NCBI GenBank assembly: GCA_910575245.1
Contig: CAJTEN010000017.1
Location: 1-64,000 of the forward strand
DNA: 64,000 nucleotides
Direction of reading: 5' to 3'
Origin: Clostridia bacterium
GTDB taxonomy: Bacteria; Bacillota; Clostridia; Lachnospirales; Lachnospiraceae
Each line of letters opens with the position of its first letter. Position 1 is the stretch's first letter. Positions 34,491 to 44,896 of this stretch are shown here, piece by piece. The notes below the pieces were generated by a model, which ran no database searches, was not told where the DNA came from, and was given only the letters and a program-made list of their open reading frames with translations. Both the position numbers and the translations under genes were made by a program.

Positions 34491-36578
34491 TTAAATCAAT
34501 GTATTGGCATCCAGGATCAGAGCTACTTCACCGTCACCCAATACGGTAGCGCCGCTGATAATCTTACATTTGCTGACATACTTGCCAAGCGGCTTGATTA
34601 CGATTTCCTGCTGTCCGATCAGTTCATCTACCACCAGTCCTGCCAGCTTATCGCCCTTCTTTACGATGACTACTACCATATTCTCATCCGGATCCTTCTT
34701 ACTCTCAATATCCAGAATCTCATTCAGACGGATCAACGGAATCACGAGATCACGCAGCTGAATCACTTCTTTCGCCTGCACAAGCTTCACATTTTGAGGC
34801 GGAATATCCTCTATCGTCTGAATCGCACCAAGGGAAATCGCATATTTCTCATTACCGATATCTACCATGAGCGCCTGTATGATCGCCAGAGTAAGCGGCA
34901 GTCTGATGATCCAGGAGCTTCCCTCTCCCAGTTTGGATTTAACTTCCACTTCACCGCTCAAAGCCTCAATCTTCGACTTAACCACATCAAGGCCTACTCC
35001 TCGGCCTGACACGTCGGATACAACCTTAGCCGTGGAAAATCCTGCGTTAAACAGAAGTTCGATGCTGTCCTTCTCGCTCATGTTCTCCGCCTGCTCCGGC
35101 GTAATAACACCGCGTTCGATGGCTTTGTTCCTGACCGCCTGCGTATCAATACCGTTACCGTCATCACGCACTTCAATCACAACATTATTGCCATCCTGAT
35201 AAGCATCCAGGAAAATCGATCCTACTTCCGGTTTGCCTCTCTCCTTACGTACTTCTGCGGATTCCAAACCGTGGTCTGCCGAATTCCGCAGCAGATGCAT
35301 CAGCGGATCGCCGATCTCGTCCACCACCGTACGGTCAAGTTCGGTCTCCTCACCTGACATATACAGTTCCATCTTCTTACCCAGCTTCTTCTGCAGGTCG
35401 CGAACCATACGGGGGAATTTGCTTACCGTGCTCTCAATAGGCACCATTCGCACTTTCATGACGGATTCATGCAAAGAAGTTGTCACACTCTCCAGATATT
35501 CGATCTGCTCGTTTACCGCCGTACTTGATGTGCCGGATACTGCGGATGCGGATACAAGGGAGTTCTTCGCGATAATCAACTCACTCACAAGGTTCATCAA
35601 GGTATCCAGCTTCTCGATATCTACTCTGACGGTTCTGTTCACGACAGGCTTATTGGCCACAGGCTTCTTCTCTTCTGTCTTCTTACCTGTATTAGCCGGG
35701 GCTGCAGGCGCAGGAGCTGCGGGTGCAGGAGCCGTCTGCCCTTCCTCGTGCTTCTCGGCAGCCTCCTGCTTAGCCGGTGCGTCAGATTCGCTGTCCGGAT
35801 CCAGGACATCTCCCAGCACATCCTGAATCTCAGATACATTCTTGGCCGCCGCAATCACCTTATCCAGCGGGCTGTCGGATACTACAACCAAGCTGAAATC
35901 CCAGCCGAATTTCTCGTCCTCGATTTCCTGTGTCGGCGGGTCGGATACAATGACCTCACCGTCCTCCTCAATGGCCTTAAATACCAGAAAGGCCCTGGCC
36001 GCTTTCAAAATACATGATTCCTGTATGCTGACCGTAAGCCCGTATACATTCTTGCCCTGTTTGATTGCTTCTTTTATAACGGTACGCTCTGTATCCCCAA
36101 GCTTTATCTCCAGCCACTTCTTGTCGCCGGACGCGGATGCAGGCTGTGCAGCCGGCTCCGTCTCACCGGAAGGCTCCTCTTCCGTATCTCCTTTGCCTTC
36201 ATTCAATATATCATTTAACTGCTTGATCAGGGGCTCGTTATCATTCGTTCCCTCATCAGCGCTCTCACGGATGTTCGTATTATATTCTTCCAGAGCATCC
36301 AGGCACTGAAACACCACATCTATCATTTCCGCTTTCACTTTGATATTGCCATTGCGGACTTCCGAGAATACATTCTCCATATCATGGGTAAGATTCTGCA
36401 TTCTCTTATATCCCATTGTACCTGCCATACCCTTCAGGGAATGTGCCGCACGGAAGATCTCATTGATTGTATCCATGTTATCCGGCTCCTGTTCCAAAAG
36501 AAGGATTTGCGTATTCAGGTTCTGCAAATGTTCATCTGTTTCATCAAGGAAAATTTCAAGATATTGACTAACGTCCAT
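34491..36578 (-). CDS. cheA: chemotaxis histidine kinase CheA
   Basis: Sensor kinase that phosphorylates CheY and CheB. Domains in order: Hpt with phospho-His46 in AAHSLKG, a CheY/CheB-binding P2 region (about 150-270), a low-complexity Ala/Pro linker, the dimerisation domain P3, the ATPase P4 (with NSADHG and GRGVGLDVV), and the CheW-like P5 at the C-terminus. At 695 residues it is typical of clostridia. Two nucleotides separate its start from the cheB stop, so translation is likely coupled. Confidence 0.97.
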   Translation of the reverse strand: MDVSQYLEIFLDETDEHLQNLNTQILLLEQEPDNMDTINEIFRAAHSLKGMAGTMGYKRMQNLTHDMENVFSEVRNGNIKVKAEMIDVVFQCLDALEEYNTNIRESADEGTNDNEPLIKQLNDILNEGKGDTEEEPSGETEPAAQPASASGDKKWLEIKLGDTERTVIKEAIKQGKNVYGLTVSIQESCILKAARAFLVFKAIEEDGEVIVSDPPTQEIEDEKFGWDFSLVVVSDSPLDKVIAAAKNVSEIQDVLGDVLDPDSESDAPAKQEAAEKHEEGQTAPAPAAPAPAAPANTGKKTEEKKPVANKPVVNRTVRVDIEKLDTLMNLVSELIIAKNSLVSASAVSGTSSTAVNEQIEYLESVTTSLHESVMKVRMVPIESTVSKFPRMVRDLQKKLGKKMELYMSGEETELDRTVVDEIGDPLMHLLRNSADHGLESAEVRKERGKPEVGSIFLDAYQDGNNVVIEVRDDGNGIDTQAVRNKAIERGVITPEQAENMSEKDSIELLFNAGFSTAKVVSDVSGRGVGLDVVKSKIEALSGEVEVKSKLGEGSSWIIRLPLTLAIIQALMVDIGNEKYAISLGAIQTIEDIPPQNVKLVQAKEVIQLRDLVIPLIRLNEILDIESKKDPDENMVVVIVKKGDKLAGLVVDELIGQQEIVIKPLGKYVSKCKIISGATVLGDGEVALILDANTLI

Positions 36579-36579
36579 A

Positions 36580-37653
36580 TTATTTTACCCCCACGTTCAT
36601 TATAATTTCCTGCGCAATCTGCTCAAGTGGTACGATCTGGTCTGTCACCCCCGCTTTCACCACACTTTTCGGCATTCCATACACCGCACATGTGCTCTCT
36701 TCCTGGGCGATCACGTGAATCTTTTTCTTTACTTTAAGATTTTTAATTCCCTGTGTGCCATCTGCTCCCATGCCAGTCATGACAACACAGACCACCTGGT
36801 CATATCTGCTATCCCGCAGAGACTCGTACATATAATTGGCACACGGCTTAACGCCTTCTCTGGTAGGTTCATCCGAATAGTGGATGATATGCTTGCCTCC
36901 TGAGTATACAACATTGAGATGTTTGCCTCCCTTGGCTATGTATACTTTACCTGCCTCCAGTGCATCACCTTCTGCCCCTTCCCTGACTTTGACTTCACTC
37001 AGGGTATCCAGTCTCTCTGCGAGGGATGCCGTGAACCCTGCCGGCATATGCTGAACGACTACCATAGGAGCGCTCAGGTTCCTCGGCAGTCTGGGAATCA
37101 CTGACTGCAGCGCTTTAGGCCCTCCTGTGGAGCTTGCCAGCGCCACAACCCTATTTCCCATCGCGGAAGACGTATGTTTCCCGACCAGCTCCAGCATTTT
37201 CTTGGAAGCCTTCACTTCCTCTGCCTTAAACACCTTGCTCTTGAAGGACGGAATTCTGGATTCTGTCACGGCAGCAAGGATACTTAACATCTGGCTCTTA
37301 AATACGTCGCCTCTGCAGTCCATTGCATTATTCGGTTTATGAATAAAATCCAGTGCCCCCAGTTCCAATGCATCCAGTGTGACCTTGGCGCCTTCCCTGG
37401 TATCGGTACTGGCCATCATAACTCTTGTTGCAATCTTACGGTTGTGCAATTCCTTTAACAGCTCCAGCCCGTTCATCTGCGGCATATTGACATCCAGCAC
37501 GACTGCGTCATATGTCTTTCTGCCCAGCAGATCCAGCGCTTCCAGCCCGTTATTGGCCCGGTCTTCTACATGGAATCTGCTGTCGCTGTTTATTATATCA
37601 CAAAGAACCCTTCTCATAAGTGCAGAGTCATCAACAACCAGTATTTTTTTCAT
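36580..37653 (-). CDS. cheB: protein-glutamate methylesterase / response regulator CheB
   Basis: CheB removes methyl groups from receptors for adaptation. An N-terminal receiver carries Asp54 (VVLDVNMPQ), and the C-terminal esterase has the Ser174/Ser175 block ASSTGGPK, H202 in QHMPAGF and GMGADGT for the remaining triad Asp. At 357 residues it is normal. No cheR is found in this window, so the matching methyltransferase must lie elsewhere. Confidence 0.96.
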   Translation of the reverse strand: MKKILVVDDSALMRRVLCDIINSDSRFHVEDRANNGLEALDLLGRKTYDAVVLDVNMPQMNGLELLKELHNRKIATRVMMASTDTREGAKVTLDALELGALDFIHKPNNAMDCRGDVFKSQMLSILAAVTESRIPSFKSKVFKAEEVKASKKMLELVGKHTSSAMGNRVVALASSTGGPKALQSVIPRLPRNLSAPMVVVQHMPAGFTASLAERLDTLSEVKVREGAEGDALEAGKVYIAKGGKHLNVVYSGGKHIIHYSDEPTREGVKPCANYMYESLRDSRYDQVVCVVMTGMGADGTQGIKNLKVKKKIHVIAQEESTCAVYGMPKSVVKAGVTDQIVPLEQIAQEIIMNVGVK

Positions 37654-37676
37654 CGTGTTATACCTCCCCCGTCTGT

Positions 37677-38426
37677 CTATAAGCTTCTTTTCTGATTTCG
37701 AAGCGATCTGCGTTCTTCGTCAAATATATATTTTATGATTTCTTCTCTTTCCTCCATACCCATATTTACATACTGGACTCTGTGCTCATAGGAGCCGGGA
37801 CGGTTCTCAACTTCATTAACGGCCAGCACCCTTCCGATCAAATTATATTCTTTCTCCTGCTTATCGATCATCAGCCGGTATTTGCACATGATCAGGCTGT
37901 CCTTCTCATAGGCATAATCCGCCACAAATCTAAGGCCGCCTCCGCTGATGTCCACAATTATGCTGTTCTTAAGCAGTAAATCCCGCGTCCGTCTTTCTCT
38001 TCCGCCCGCCTCCGCAAGCCTGGCTTCTTCTGCTTGCAGCGGCCTGGAACTCATCTCCAGAGCACAGCTTAAACGATAATATTCCCTTCTTTGATATTTG
38101 CGCAGGTTACTTGTCAGATCCATCACCATAACAAACACGTTGTTGTCTTTGTAGCGGTCCGCAATCCTGGCGTAGCACTGATACAATCCCATATCAGTGA
38201 AGAAATACAGATCATACTCGCTGTCTACCTGCAGCGTGACCACTTTTGACTTCTCCATCGGCATGAGAACTTCTATTTTGTCCTCCGAAAGGATATCCAG
38301 AACTTTGCTTTGATATCCCTTGCCCCCAATCCGGATCTCATCACCTTCATCCAGCTCGGAATGCTCAATTTCCTGTAAGTCCACACGACAACCGGGAACC
38401 ACATATTTAGACAAAAGATTTGCCAT
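37677..38426 (-). CDS. PilZ-domain flagellar brake protein (YcgR-like)
   Basis: The N-terminal YcgR domain and the C-terminal PilZ domain are visible. The PilZ domain contains the basic patch KYQRREYYRLS (RxxxR motif) and VDISGGGLRF (D/NxSxxG motif), the two elements that bind cyclic di-GMP. Such proteins slow flagella at the motor when c-di-GMP rises. The ATG with GAGGAGG upstream was preferred over one 11 codons earlier. The gene lies between flhG and cheB in the operon, the usual place in Clostridia for this protein. Confidence 0.9.
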   Translation of the reverse strand: MANLLSKYVVPGCRVDLQEIEHSELDEGDEIRIGGKGYQSKVLDILSEDKIEVLMPMEKSKVVTLQVDSEYDLYFFTDMGLYQCYARIADRYKDNNVFVMVMDLTSNLRKYQRREYYRLSCALEMSSRPLQAEEARLAEAGGRERRTRDLLLKNSIIVDISGGGLRFVADYAYEKDSLIMCKYRLMIDKQEKEYNLIGRVLAVNEVENRPGSYEHRVQYVNMGMEEREEIIKYIFDEERRSLRNQKRSL

Positions 38427-38489
38427 ATTATCCTCCTCTCCGGGCAGCTTATCTGCCACAGATCCTATTCTCTATCACTTGTCATCTCC

Positions 38490-39365
38490 CTATCTCTTAC
38501 CTATGATATGAGAGAAAAAAGCAGCCATACCACGTTTTGTCAAATTCATGTTCAGTTCTTTATTCATCAGTTTCGCCGCCAGCGCCTCATACGCAAGAGT
38601 CGATCTGGCCCGGGGATTCTCCAGAGACACCGGCATCTGCTGCATGACTGCCCTGGCAAGCTGCTGATCCTGAGGGACCATTCCCAGATATGTGATTGGA
38701 ACTCTCAGGTATCGTACCACCACCGCTTCCAGTTTGGAGAACAGTGCCTTAGCCTCTGTCTCATCAGTTACCTTATTAGCGATCACCTTAACCGATGTTG
38801 TTGCACTAAAGTAGCGCGGATGCCTGTTGAGTGCCTTCAGCAGGGAATAAGAATCCGTAATAGAAGTGGGTTCCGGTGTTGTCACGAGAAGAATTTCCCC
38901 GCTGGCCACCAGAAATTCCAGTACCGCATCGGAAATTCCCGCTCCGGTGTCTATGATGATCGTATCCGCCATCTCATCCAACTGTACCAGATTCTGAACA
39001 ATGTAATTCAGATAATCCCTGCTAAGGTTTGACATACCCGCTATCCCTGAACCGCCGGAAATGAACCCCACATCCATAGGTCCCCAGGTGATGATATCCT
39101 TGATATTTTTCCCCTGGTAAATTAAATCACACAGGTTATGTTTCGGCACCGCCCCAAACATGATCTCGATATTGGCTAAGCCGAAATCCGCGTCCAGTAT
39201 GATGACTCTCTGTCCCATCTTCCGAAACTGGACCGCCAGATTGATAGCCGTATTGGATTTCCCTACACCGCCTTTCCCGCTTGTGACAGTAATCACTCTT
39301 GCCAGAGGCCTCTGGGGCTGACTGTTTGCCTTAATAATATTCCTTAATTGTTCAGCCTGATCCAT
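38490..39365 (-). CDS. flhG: MinD-like ATPase FlhG (YlxH, FleN)
   Basis: A SIMIBI-class ATPase that sets flagellar number and place together with FlhF. The deviant Walker A KGGVGKSNTAINLAVQ is at about 30-45, and a DADFGLANIEIMFG switch follows. The N-terminal DQAEQLRN resembles the activator helix that stimulates FlhF. It lies 12 bases downstream of flhF. At 291 residues it is normal. Confidence 0.95.
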   Translation of the reverse strand: MDQAEQLRNIIKANSQPQRPLARVITVTSGKGGVGKSNTAINLAVQFRKMGQRVIILDADFGLANIEIMFGAVPKHNLCDLIYQGKNIKDIITWGPMDVGFISGGSGIAGMSNLSRDYLNYIVQNLVQLDEMADTIIIDTGAGISDAVLEFLVASGEILLVTTPEPTSITDSYSLLKALNRHPRYFSATTSVKVIANKVTDETEAKALFSKLEAVVVRYLRVPITYLGMVPQDQQLARAVMQQMPVSLENPRARSTLAYEALAAKLMNKELNMNLTKRGMAAFFSHIIGKR

Positions 39366-39377
39366 CAGCTTTCCTCC

Positions 39378-40598
39378 TTAAGTCTTTCCGCCCAGCAGCT
39401 TCTTAACCGTACTCTGCGGATTAAACTCCTCAATATCATCCGGAACATTCTGTCCATAAGTCACATAAGACAATGATGCGCCTGTATACAGTTTCAGATT
39501 CAGTAAATTCCCCAGTGTAGTCGTTTCGTCCAGTTTCGTAAAGATCAATTTGAAATCTGCTATCTCCTTATAAGAGTCTGTTATGCTGATCAGATCACGG
39601 TATTTCGTCGTAGCGCTTAATACCAGATAAACCTCCCTGTCTACCTTATCATCCACAGAGTGAATGAAATTTCCCATGCTCTCCTTCTGTGTTGTGTTCT
39701 GATGGGAATGTCCGGCCGTATCGACCAGGATATAATCATAATCCTTAAAGTCTTCCATTGCTTTTCCGATTTCTTCCACCGTATAGATGATTCGGAAGGG
39801 AACTTCCAGAATGTTGGCATAGATGCGCAGCTGCTCTGCAGCCGCAATACGATAGGTATCGGCTGTGAGAAGCGCTACTTTCTTCTTCTGGTCTACTCTG
39901 AATATAGAAGCGAGTTTGGCGATTGTAGTGGTCTTGCCCACGCCTGTAGGGCCAATGAAAAATACCATCTTAATACCGTTTGACGCAGGCGTTATGCAGT
40001 CCGGTTTGCCGAATTTGAGTATCATCTTCTGATAGATGTTGGCAAGCGCATAGTCGAAGGGCATATTGGGTTTATTGATCTGCTCAATTTCTTCAATAAT
40101 CTCCCTGGCATATTTCTCATCCACCTCGTTATCCAGCATGGTGTCATGAAGCAGCTTCATGAACTTGTCAATTTCCGTCTCTTTATTTTCCCGCTCTTCC
40201 TTCTCTTCCTTTTCCTCTTTCTCTTCTTCAGGCTTCTCCGGTTTCTGCAGCTGCTGTTCCAGTAAAGACTGCAGGCTGTCCAGCTTCTCCTCGATCGCAC
40301 TGCTTTCTTTTTTGTTCTTCTCCTCTTCCGCTTCCGAAACTACCGCTTCCGGAACAACAGGCATCTCTTTCGGCTGATTGGCAATGACATTGTTGATCGC
40401 CGACACTGCCGCCGTATACTTCTCACTCTCCTCCTCAAGCGCCACTGTCACTTCAACCGTATGCGGCTTGAGGAAGGCGAACAGCCCTTTAGCCTTGACA
40501 TCCTTGACATTCATGACTACCACGCCTTCTCCCAGTTCCTTCTTGGCGTTTTCGATTGCATCCTTTTCTGTTTTTGCAGTAAATTTCTTGATTATCAT
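39378..40598 (-). CDS. flhF: flagellar biosynthesis GTPase FlhF
   Basis: An SRP-type GTPase that positions the first basal-body parts at the membrane. The C-terminal NG domain has GPTGVGKTTTIAKLA (P-loop) and VDTAGHS; a highly charged Glu/Lys-rich segment (about 90-145) separates it from the N-terminal B domain. The ATG overlaps the flhA stop (TAATG), so translation is coupled. Length is 406 aa. Confidence 0.95.
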   Translation of the reverse strand: MIIKKFTAKTEKDAIENAKKELGEGVVVMNVKDVKAKGLFAFLKPHTVEVTVALEEESEKYTAAVSAINNVIANQPKEMPVVPEAVVSEAEEEKNKKESSAIEEKLDSLQSLLEQQLQKPEKPEEEKEEKEEKEERENKETEIDKFMKLLHDTMLDNEVDEKYAREIIEEIEQINKPNMPFDYALANIYQKMILKFGKPDCITPASNGIKMVFFIGPTGVGKTTTIAKLASIFRVDQKKKVALLTADTYRIAAAEQLRIYANILEVPFRIIYTVEEIGKAMEDFKDYDYILVDTAGHSHQNTTQKESMGNFIHSVDDKVDREVYLVLSATTKYRDLISITDSYKEIADFKLIFTKLDETTTLGNLLNLKLYTGASLSYVTYGQNVPDDIEEFNPQSTVKKLLGGKT

Positions 40599-42640
40599 TA
40601 TGCTGTCACCATCCCAACAGACTGTAATTCAATATTGGACTCTACCTCATTGTAAGATACTACAACCAGATCCTTATAATAGTCCTCTGTCAACTTCTTA
40701 AAGTACACCCGCACGATAGGAGAAGTGATCACAACCGGCATCTTACCCAGATCCTCCAGCTTCTTCGTCTCCACTCCCACGGAATCCATGATAGCCTTGG
40801 TCTTACCAGGATCCAGCGTCAGATAAGCTCCCTGTTCGGTCTGCTTCACGCTGCCCATGATCTCCTGCTCCAGCTTCGGATCTAACGTCACCACACTGGT
40901 TGTCTCATTAGACGGGAAGAACTTGTTGGATATTGCCCGCTTAAGACTCTGTCTGGCATATTCCGTCAAGATATCCGTGTCTCTTGTAGTCGCAGAATAA
41001 TCGGCAAGTGTCTCGAATATCGTAAGCAGATCTCTGATGGAAATACCTTCCCGCAGCAGATTCTGCAGAACCTTCTGAATTTCACCAAGCCCAAGCAGCT
41101 TCGGAACCAGCTCATCCACAAGCGATGGATTGGACTCCCGAAGATTGTTGACCAGATTCTGCACGTCCTGTCTGGTCAGAAGCTCCGCTATGTACTGCCT
41201 GATGATCTCAGTCAGATGAGTCGCAATAATAGACGGCGGATCAACTACCGTATATCCCATACTCTCCGCACGCTCCCTCTGTCCCTCCGTGATCCAGATG
41301 GCGGGCAGATGGAAGGAAGGCTCGAAGGTCGGAATACCGGTGATCTCCTCTTCTACATAACCGGGATTCATTGCCATATAATGGTCGAAAAGAATCTCGC
41401 CTTCACTGACTTGTACCCCTTTGATCTTAATAATATACTGGTTGGGGTTCAGCTGTATGTTATCACGCAGACGGATGATAGGAACCACTGTACCAAGTTC
41501 CAGCGCAATCTGGCGTCTGATCATAACAACACGGTCTAACAGATCTCCGCCCTGATTCACATCCGCCAGCGGAATAATACCATAACCGAACTCCAGCTCG
41601 ATGGGATCTACCTGCAGCAGTGACGTAACGTTCTCCGGCTGCCTGATCTCCTCTGCGGCCGCTTCCTCCTCGTCAGCCTCATGTTCGATCTCTGCAGTCT
41701 CGATGGTTCCGGCCATGATCCTGCCGGCCACAATAAACACCATGCCAAGCCCTACGAAAACGACAGGGTTAAGCGGTGTAATAATTCCCAGCCCCGCAAG
41801 TACCACACCTACCAGATATAGCACCTTCGGCACACCAAACAGCTGGCCGACCAGCACGGTACCGAAATCCGCGTCCTTCGATCCCTTTGTAACCAGAATA
41901 CCGGTGGACAAAGAAATCAAAAGGGAAGGAATCTGGCTTACCAGACCATCTCCGATTGTCAGGATCGTAAATGTTGACAATGCATCATTGAGTTCCATAC
42001 CCTGACGCCATACACCCATGGCGATACCGCCAATAATATTGATGACCGTAATCACCAGGCCCGCAGTGGCATCCCCTTTAACGTACTTCACGGCACCGTC
42101 CATGGAACCGAAAAAACTGGATTCCTCCTGTATCTTATCCCGTCGCCTCTTAGCCTCCGCATCCGTAATGGCTCCCGTGTTCAAGTCGGCGTCAATTGCC
42201 ATCTGCTTACCCGGCATGGCATCCAGTGTGAATCTGGCGGTAACCTCAGCTACACGCTCAGAACCTTTATTGATAATCATGAACTGTACTATAATTAAAA
42301 TGATAAAAACGATACAGCCCACTACAATATCATTACCGCCCACATACTGTCCGAAAGTACGCACAACATTACCGGGATCCCCGGTAGTCAGGATCAATTT
42401 GGTCGAAGAGACATTCAGAGCAATCCTGAATATGGTCGTAAAAAGCAGTATCGTCGGAAAATATGACATACTCAATACTTCGTTTGCAAACATACATCCA
42501 AACAAAACCGTAAATGCCACTGCGATGTTACATGCCAGAAGGACATCCAGAAGCTCTGCCGGTACAGTTATGATCAGCATGATAAACGCGGCAAGCACAT
42601 ATGCGGTTACGCCAAAATCGGCCTTCTTCAAATTTCCCAT
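40598..42640 (-). CDS. flhA: flagellar export apparatus protein FlhA
   Basis: The largest export-gate component, forming the nonameric ring that docks chaperone-substrate complexes. Eight helices lie in the N-terminal half; the FHIPEP-type region around TVGDGLVSQIPSLLIS is present, and the long cytoplasmic domain fills residues 330-680. Its 680 residues are normal. It starts 47 bases after flhB. Confidence 0.97.
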   Translation of the reverse strand: MGNLKKADFGVTAYVLAAFIMLIITVPAELLDVLLACNIAVAFTVLFGCMFANEVLSMSYFPTILLFTTIFRIALNVSSTKLILTTGDPGNVVRTFGQYVGGNDIVVGCIVFIILIIVQFMIINKGSERVAEVTARFTLDAMPGKQMAIDADLNTGAITDAEAKRRRDKIQEESSFFGSMDGAVKYVKGDATAGLVITVINIIGGIAMGVWRQGMELNDALSTFTILTIGDGLVSQIPSLLISLSTGILVTKGSKDADFGTVLVGQLFGVPKVLYLVGVVLAGLGIITPLNPVVFVGLGMVFIVAGRIMAGTIETAEIEHEADEEEAAAEEIRQPENVTSLLQVDPIELEFGYGIIPLADVNQGGDLLDRVVMIRRQIALELGTVVPIIRLRDNIQLNPNQYIIKIKGVQVSEGEILFDHYMAMNPGYVEEEITGIPTFEPSFHLPAIWITEGQRERAESMGYTVVDPPSIIATHLTEIIRQYIAELLTRQDVQNLVNNLRESNPSLVDELVPKLLGLGEIQKVLQNLLREGISIRDLLTIFETLADYSATTRDTDILTEYARQSLKRAISNKFFPSNETTSVVTLDPKLEQEIMGSVKQTEQGAYLTLDPGKTKAIMDSVGVETKKLEDLGKMPVVITSPIVRVYFKKLTEDYYKDLVVVSYNEVESNIELQSVGMVTA

Positions 42641-42687
42641 AACTGCTCTTCTCTCCTTTCATTTCATTTTATCTGTCTATTCTCAGC

Positions 42688-43800
42688 TTAAACCTTTCCC
42701 TGCAGATGATATACAAAGGCAAGTACTTCCGCCACTGCCTGATACAATTCCGGCGGCACTACACTGCCCACATCCACATTGGCATAAAGCATCCGGGCAA
42801 GCGGTTTATTCTCAACAATCTCAATGTGGTTCTCCTTCGCCGACTCCTTAATCTTCTGTGCCAGATAGTCAGCGCCTTTCGCAATCACGTAAGGAGCATC
42901 ATATATCTGAGGATCATACTTGATCGCCACGGCATAATGCGTCGGGTTCGTGATAACCACATCCGCCTGCGGCAGCTGCTGCATCATACGGCGTCTGGAC
43001 GCCTCCTGCATTCTCTGACGCTGTTTGCTCTTGATCTGCGGATCTCCCTCCTGATTCTTGTATTCATCCTTGACCTCCTGCTTGGTCATCTTCATGTCCT
43101 TTTTGAATTTTACTCTTTGATAGACATAATCAAGCACGGCAATGATCATATAGAAAAGCGAGATACGAATCCCCAGATTCACTACCAGCCAGCCTGCCTG
43201 CAATATGCCCTGATTGAGAGACAAGTCATAAAACGAATACAGCGGCGGCATATTCTTCTTCAGATAAGAATAGACCACATAACCGATCAACCCTATCTTG
43301 AGAAGGGATTTCACCAGTTCCACCAGCGAATTGATGGAAAAGAAACGTTTAAATCCATTGACCGGATTCAGTTTGCTGAATTTAGGCTGCAGTGGCTTCG
43401 TAGTCGGCTGCCATTTCACCTGCAGCACATTCGTCACAAAAGCCACCAGAAATCCAACAAGCAGAAAAGGCGCCATGACCAGGAGAATCCGCAGCACGGA
43501 ACGCACAAAAAGTGTACTGAAAGTCTTCTCCTGAATATAACCGTCATACAACTTTATGTACTCCGGTATCTGGGAATAGACATCATACATATCCCCTATA
43601 AAAAAGGTTGCCATAGATTCAACCCAAAGATAAAGCAATATAAAGAAAGCAAGCAGTTCAAACGCACTGGTCACCTCTTTACTCTTGGCAACCTGCCCCT
43701 CTTTCCGGGCATCCTGCAGCTTTTTGGCGGTAGGTTCTTCTGTTTTCTCCCCACCCGGTCCATCCTTGGCGAAGAACTGGAGATCATACTTTAGTATCAC
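42688..43800 (-). CDS. flhB: flagellar export switch protein FlhB
   Basis: FlhB controls the change from rod/hook to filament export by self-cleavage. The NPTH autocleavage motif is intact (VVITNPTHYAVAIKYDP, about residue 283), with four helices before it and an N-terminal AKDGPGGEKTEEPTAKK segment. The start codon is GTG, overlapping the fliR stop by GTGA. Length is 370 aa. Confidence 0.96.
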   Translation of the reverse strand: MILKYDLQFFAKDGPGGEKTEEPTAKKLQDARKEGQVAKSKEVTSAFELLAFFILLYLWVESMATFFIGDMYDVYSQIPEYIKLYDGYIQEKTFSTLFVRSVLRILLVMAPFLLVGFLVAFVTNVLQVKWQPTTKPLQPKFSKLNPVNGFKRFFSINSLVELVKSLLKIGLIGYVVYSYLKKNMPPLYSFYDLSLNQGILQAGWLVVNLGIRISLFYMIIAVLDYVYQRVKFKKDMKMTKQEVKDEYKNQEGDPQIKSKQRQRMQEASRRRMMQQLPQADVVITNPTHYAVAIKYDPQIYDAPYVIAKGADYLAQKIKESAKENHIEIVENKPLARMLYANVDVGSVVPPELYQAVAEVLAFVYHLQGKV

Positions 43801-44576
43801 GTCATCCCCTCCACAAAGGATACAATCATTCTCTTCATCCCATCAAATACATAGTCTGCCGCACTCGGAAGCATTCTGACAGTCAGGAACAGAATTCCTA
43901 TGCCTACCAGGACTTTTAACTGCATCCCCACCGCGAACATATTAAGCTGGGGAGAAACCTTAGCCAGCACACCCAGGATACAATTTAAAAGTATCATGGT
44001 GCAGAAAATCGGAAGGATGATCCGAAATCCCATCGCCAGATAGTCTCCCAAGAATGTAACAACGGATTCCAGCAGCGATCCCGTTCTGAACACTGCCCCA
44101 TTGACGGGTATTAAATTAAAACTATCAACCAAGGCACGCAGTAAATACTGATACATGCCTGTGATCATCAACAGTAATGTAAAAATATACTGATAAAACA
44201 CCCCTGTAAAAGTGGCTTGTTGCCTGGTTGTCGGATCCATCAGTGATACCATGGAGATACCGATTTCCATATCTGCTATACTTCCGGCAAGGGACGTAAC
44301 CGTGGTACAGATCTGAGCGCCCCAGCCAATCAGAAATCCGGTCAGCGCCTCTTTCATAACGATCACCGCATAACCCAGCAGCGTATTATATACCACCTCA
44401 TTGCGGTCTATTCCCATATAAACCAGATAACTCAAAAAGATACTGAATCCGACACGGACCATTCTGGGCGTATTGCTCATCGAAAAGAACGGTGCCACAT
44501 AAATAAAGCAGGTGATCCGCACAAGAACAAGCAAAAAATATTCTAAATCCGCATAAGTAAAAGTGATATCTATCAT
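43797..44576 (-). CDS. fliR: flagellar export protein FliR
   Basis: An integral membrane gate protein, 259 residues with about six helices and typical blocks (GFLIGWGAQICTT, MGFRIILPIFCTMILLN). It follows fliQ by 16 bases, and its stop overlaps the flhB start, which in some clostridia is fused as FliR-FlhB; here they are two genes. Confidence 0.96.
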   Translation of the reverse strand: MIDITFTYADLEYFLLVLVRITCFIYVAPFFSMSNTPRMVRVGFSIFLSYLVYMGIDRNEVVYNTLLGYAVIVMKEALTGFLIGWGAQICTTVTSLAGSIADMEIGISMVSLMDPTTRQQATFTGVFYQYIFTLLLMITGMYQYLLRALVDSFNLIPVNGAVFRTGSLLESVVTFLGDYLAMGFRIILPIFCTMILLNCILGVLAKVSPQLNMFAVGMQLKVLVGIGILFLTVRMLPSAADYVFDGMKRMIVSFVEGMT

Positions 44577-44592
44577 GCTGCTGTCACTCGCT

Positions 44593-44862
44593 TTATCTGA
44601 TATATATGCCGAAGTCAGACCACAGGTCAGTCATAAACTCTACCATATTATTCATGATCCAATGTCCCATAACGATCAAAGCCAGAAAAATAGCCAGTAT
44701 CTTAGGAACGAACGTCAGAGTCTGCTCCTGAATCGAGGTAACTGTCTGAAAAATACTGATAAGCAGCCCCACACATAAAGACACCAGCAAAAGAGGCGCC
44801 GCACATTTTATGATTGTGAATATCGCCGTTGAAGCGATGGCTGTGACATCCTCTATAACCAT
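44593..44862 (-). CDS. fliQ: flagellar export protein FliQ
   Basis: An 89-residue two-helix component of the export gate, with the family's characteristic LISIFQTVTSIQEQTLTFVP loop between helices. It follows fliP by 34 bases in the fliP-fliQ-fliR order. Confidence 0.96.
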   Translation of the reverse strand: MVIEDVTAIASTAIFTIIKCAAPLLLVSLCVGLLISIFQTVTSIQEQTLTFVPKILAIFLALIVMGHWIMNNMVEFMTDLWSDFGIYIR

Positions 44863-44896
44863 ATCTCTTCTTCCTTTCCCCGATACTTATCCAGCG

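Noticed and set aside
34034..36567. Several plus-strand open frames inside cheA and cheW
   Set aside because: Ser/Leu-rich reverse shadows of conserved proteins.
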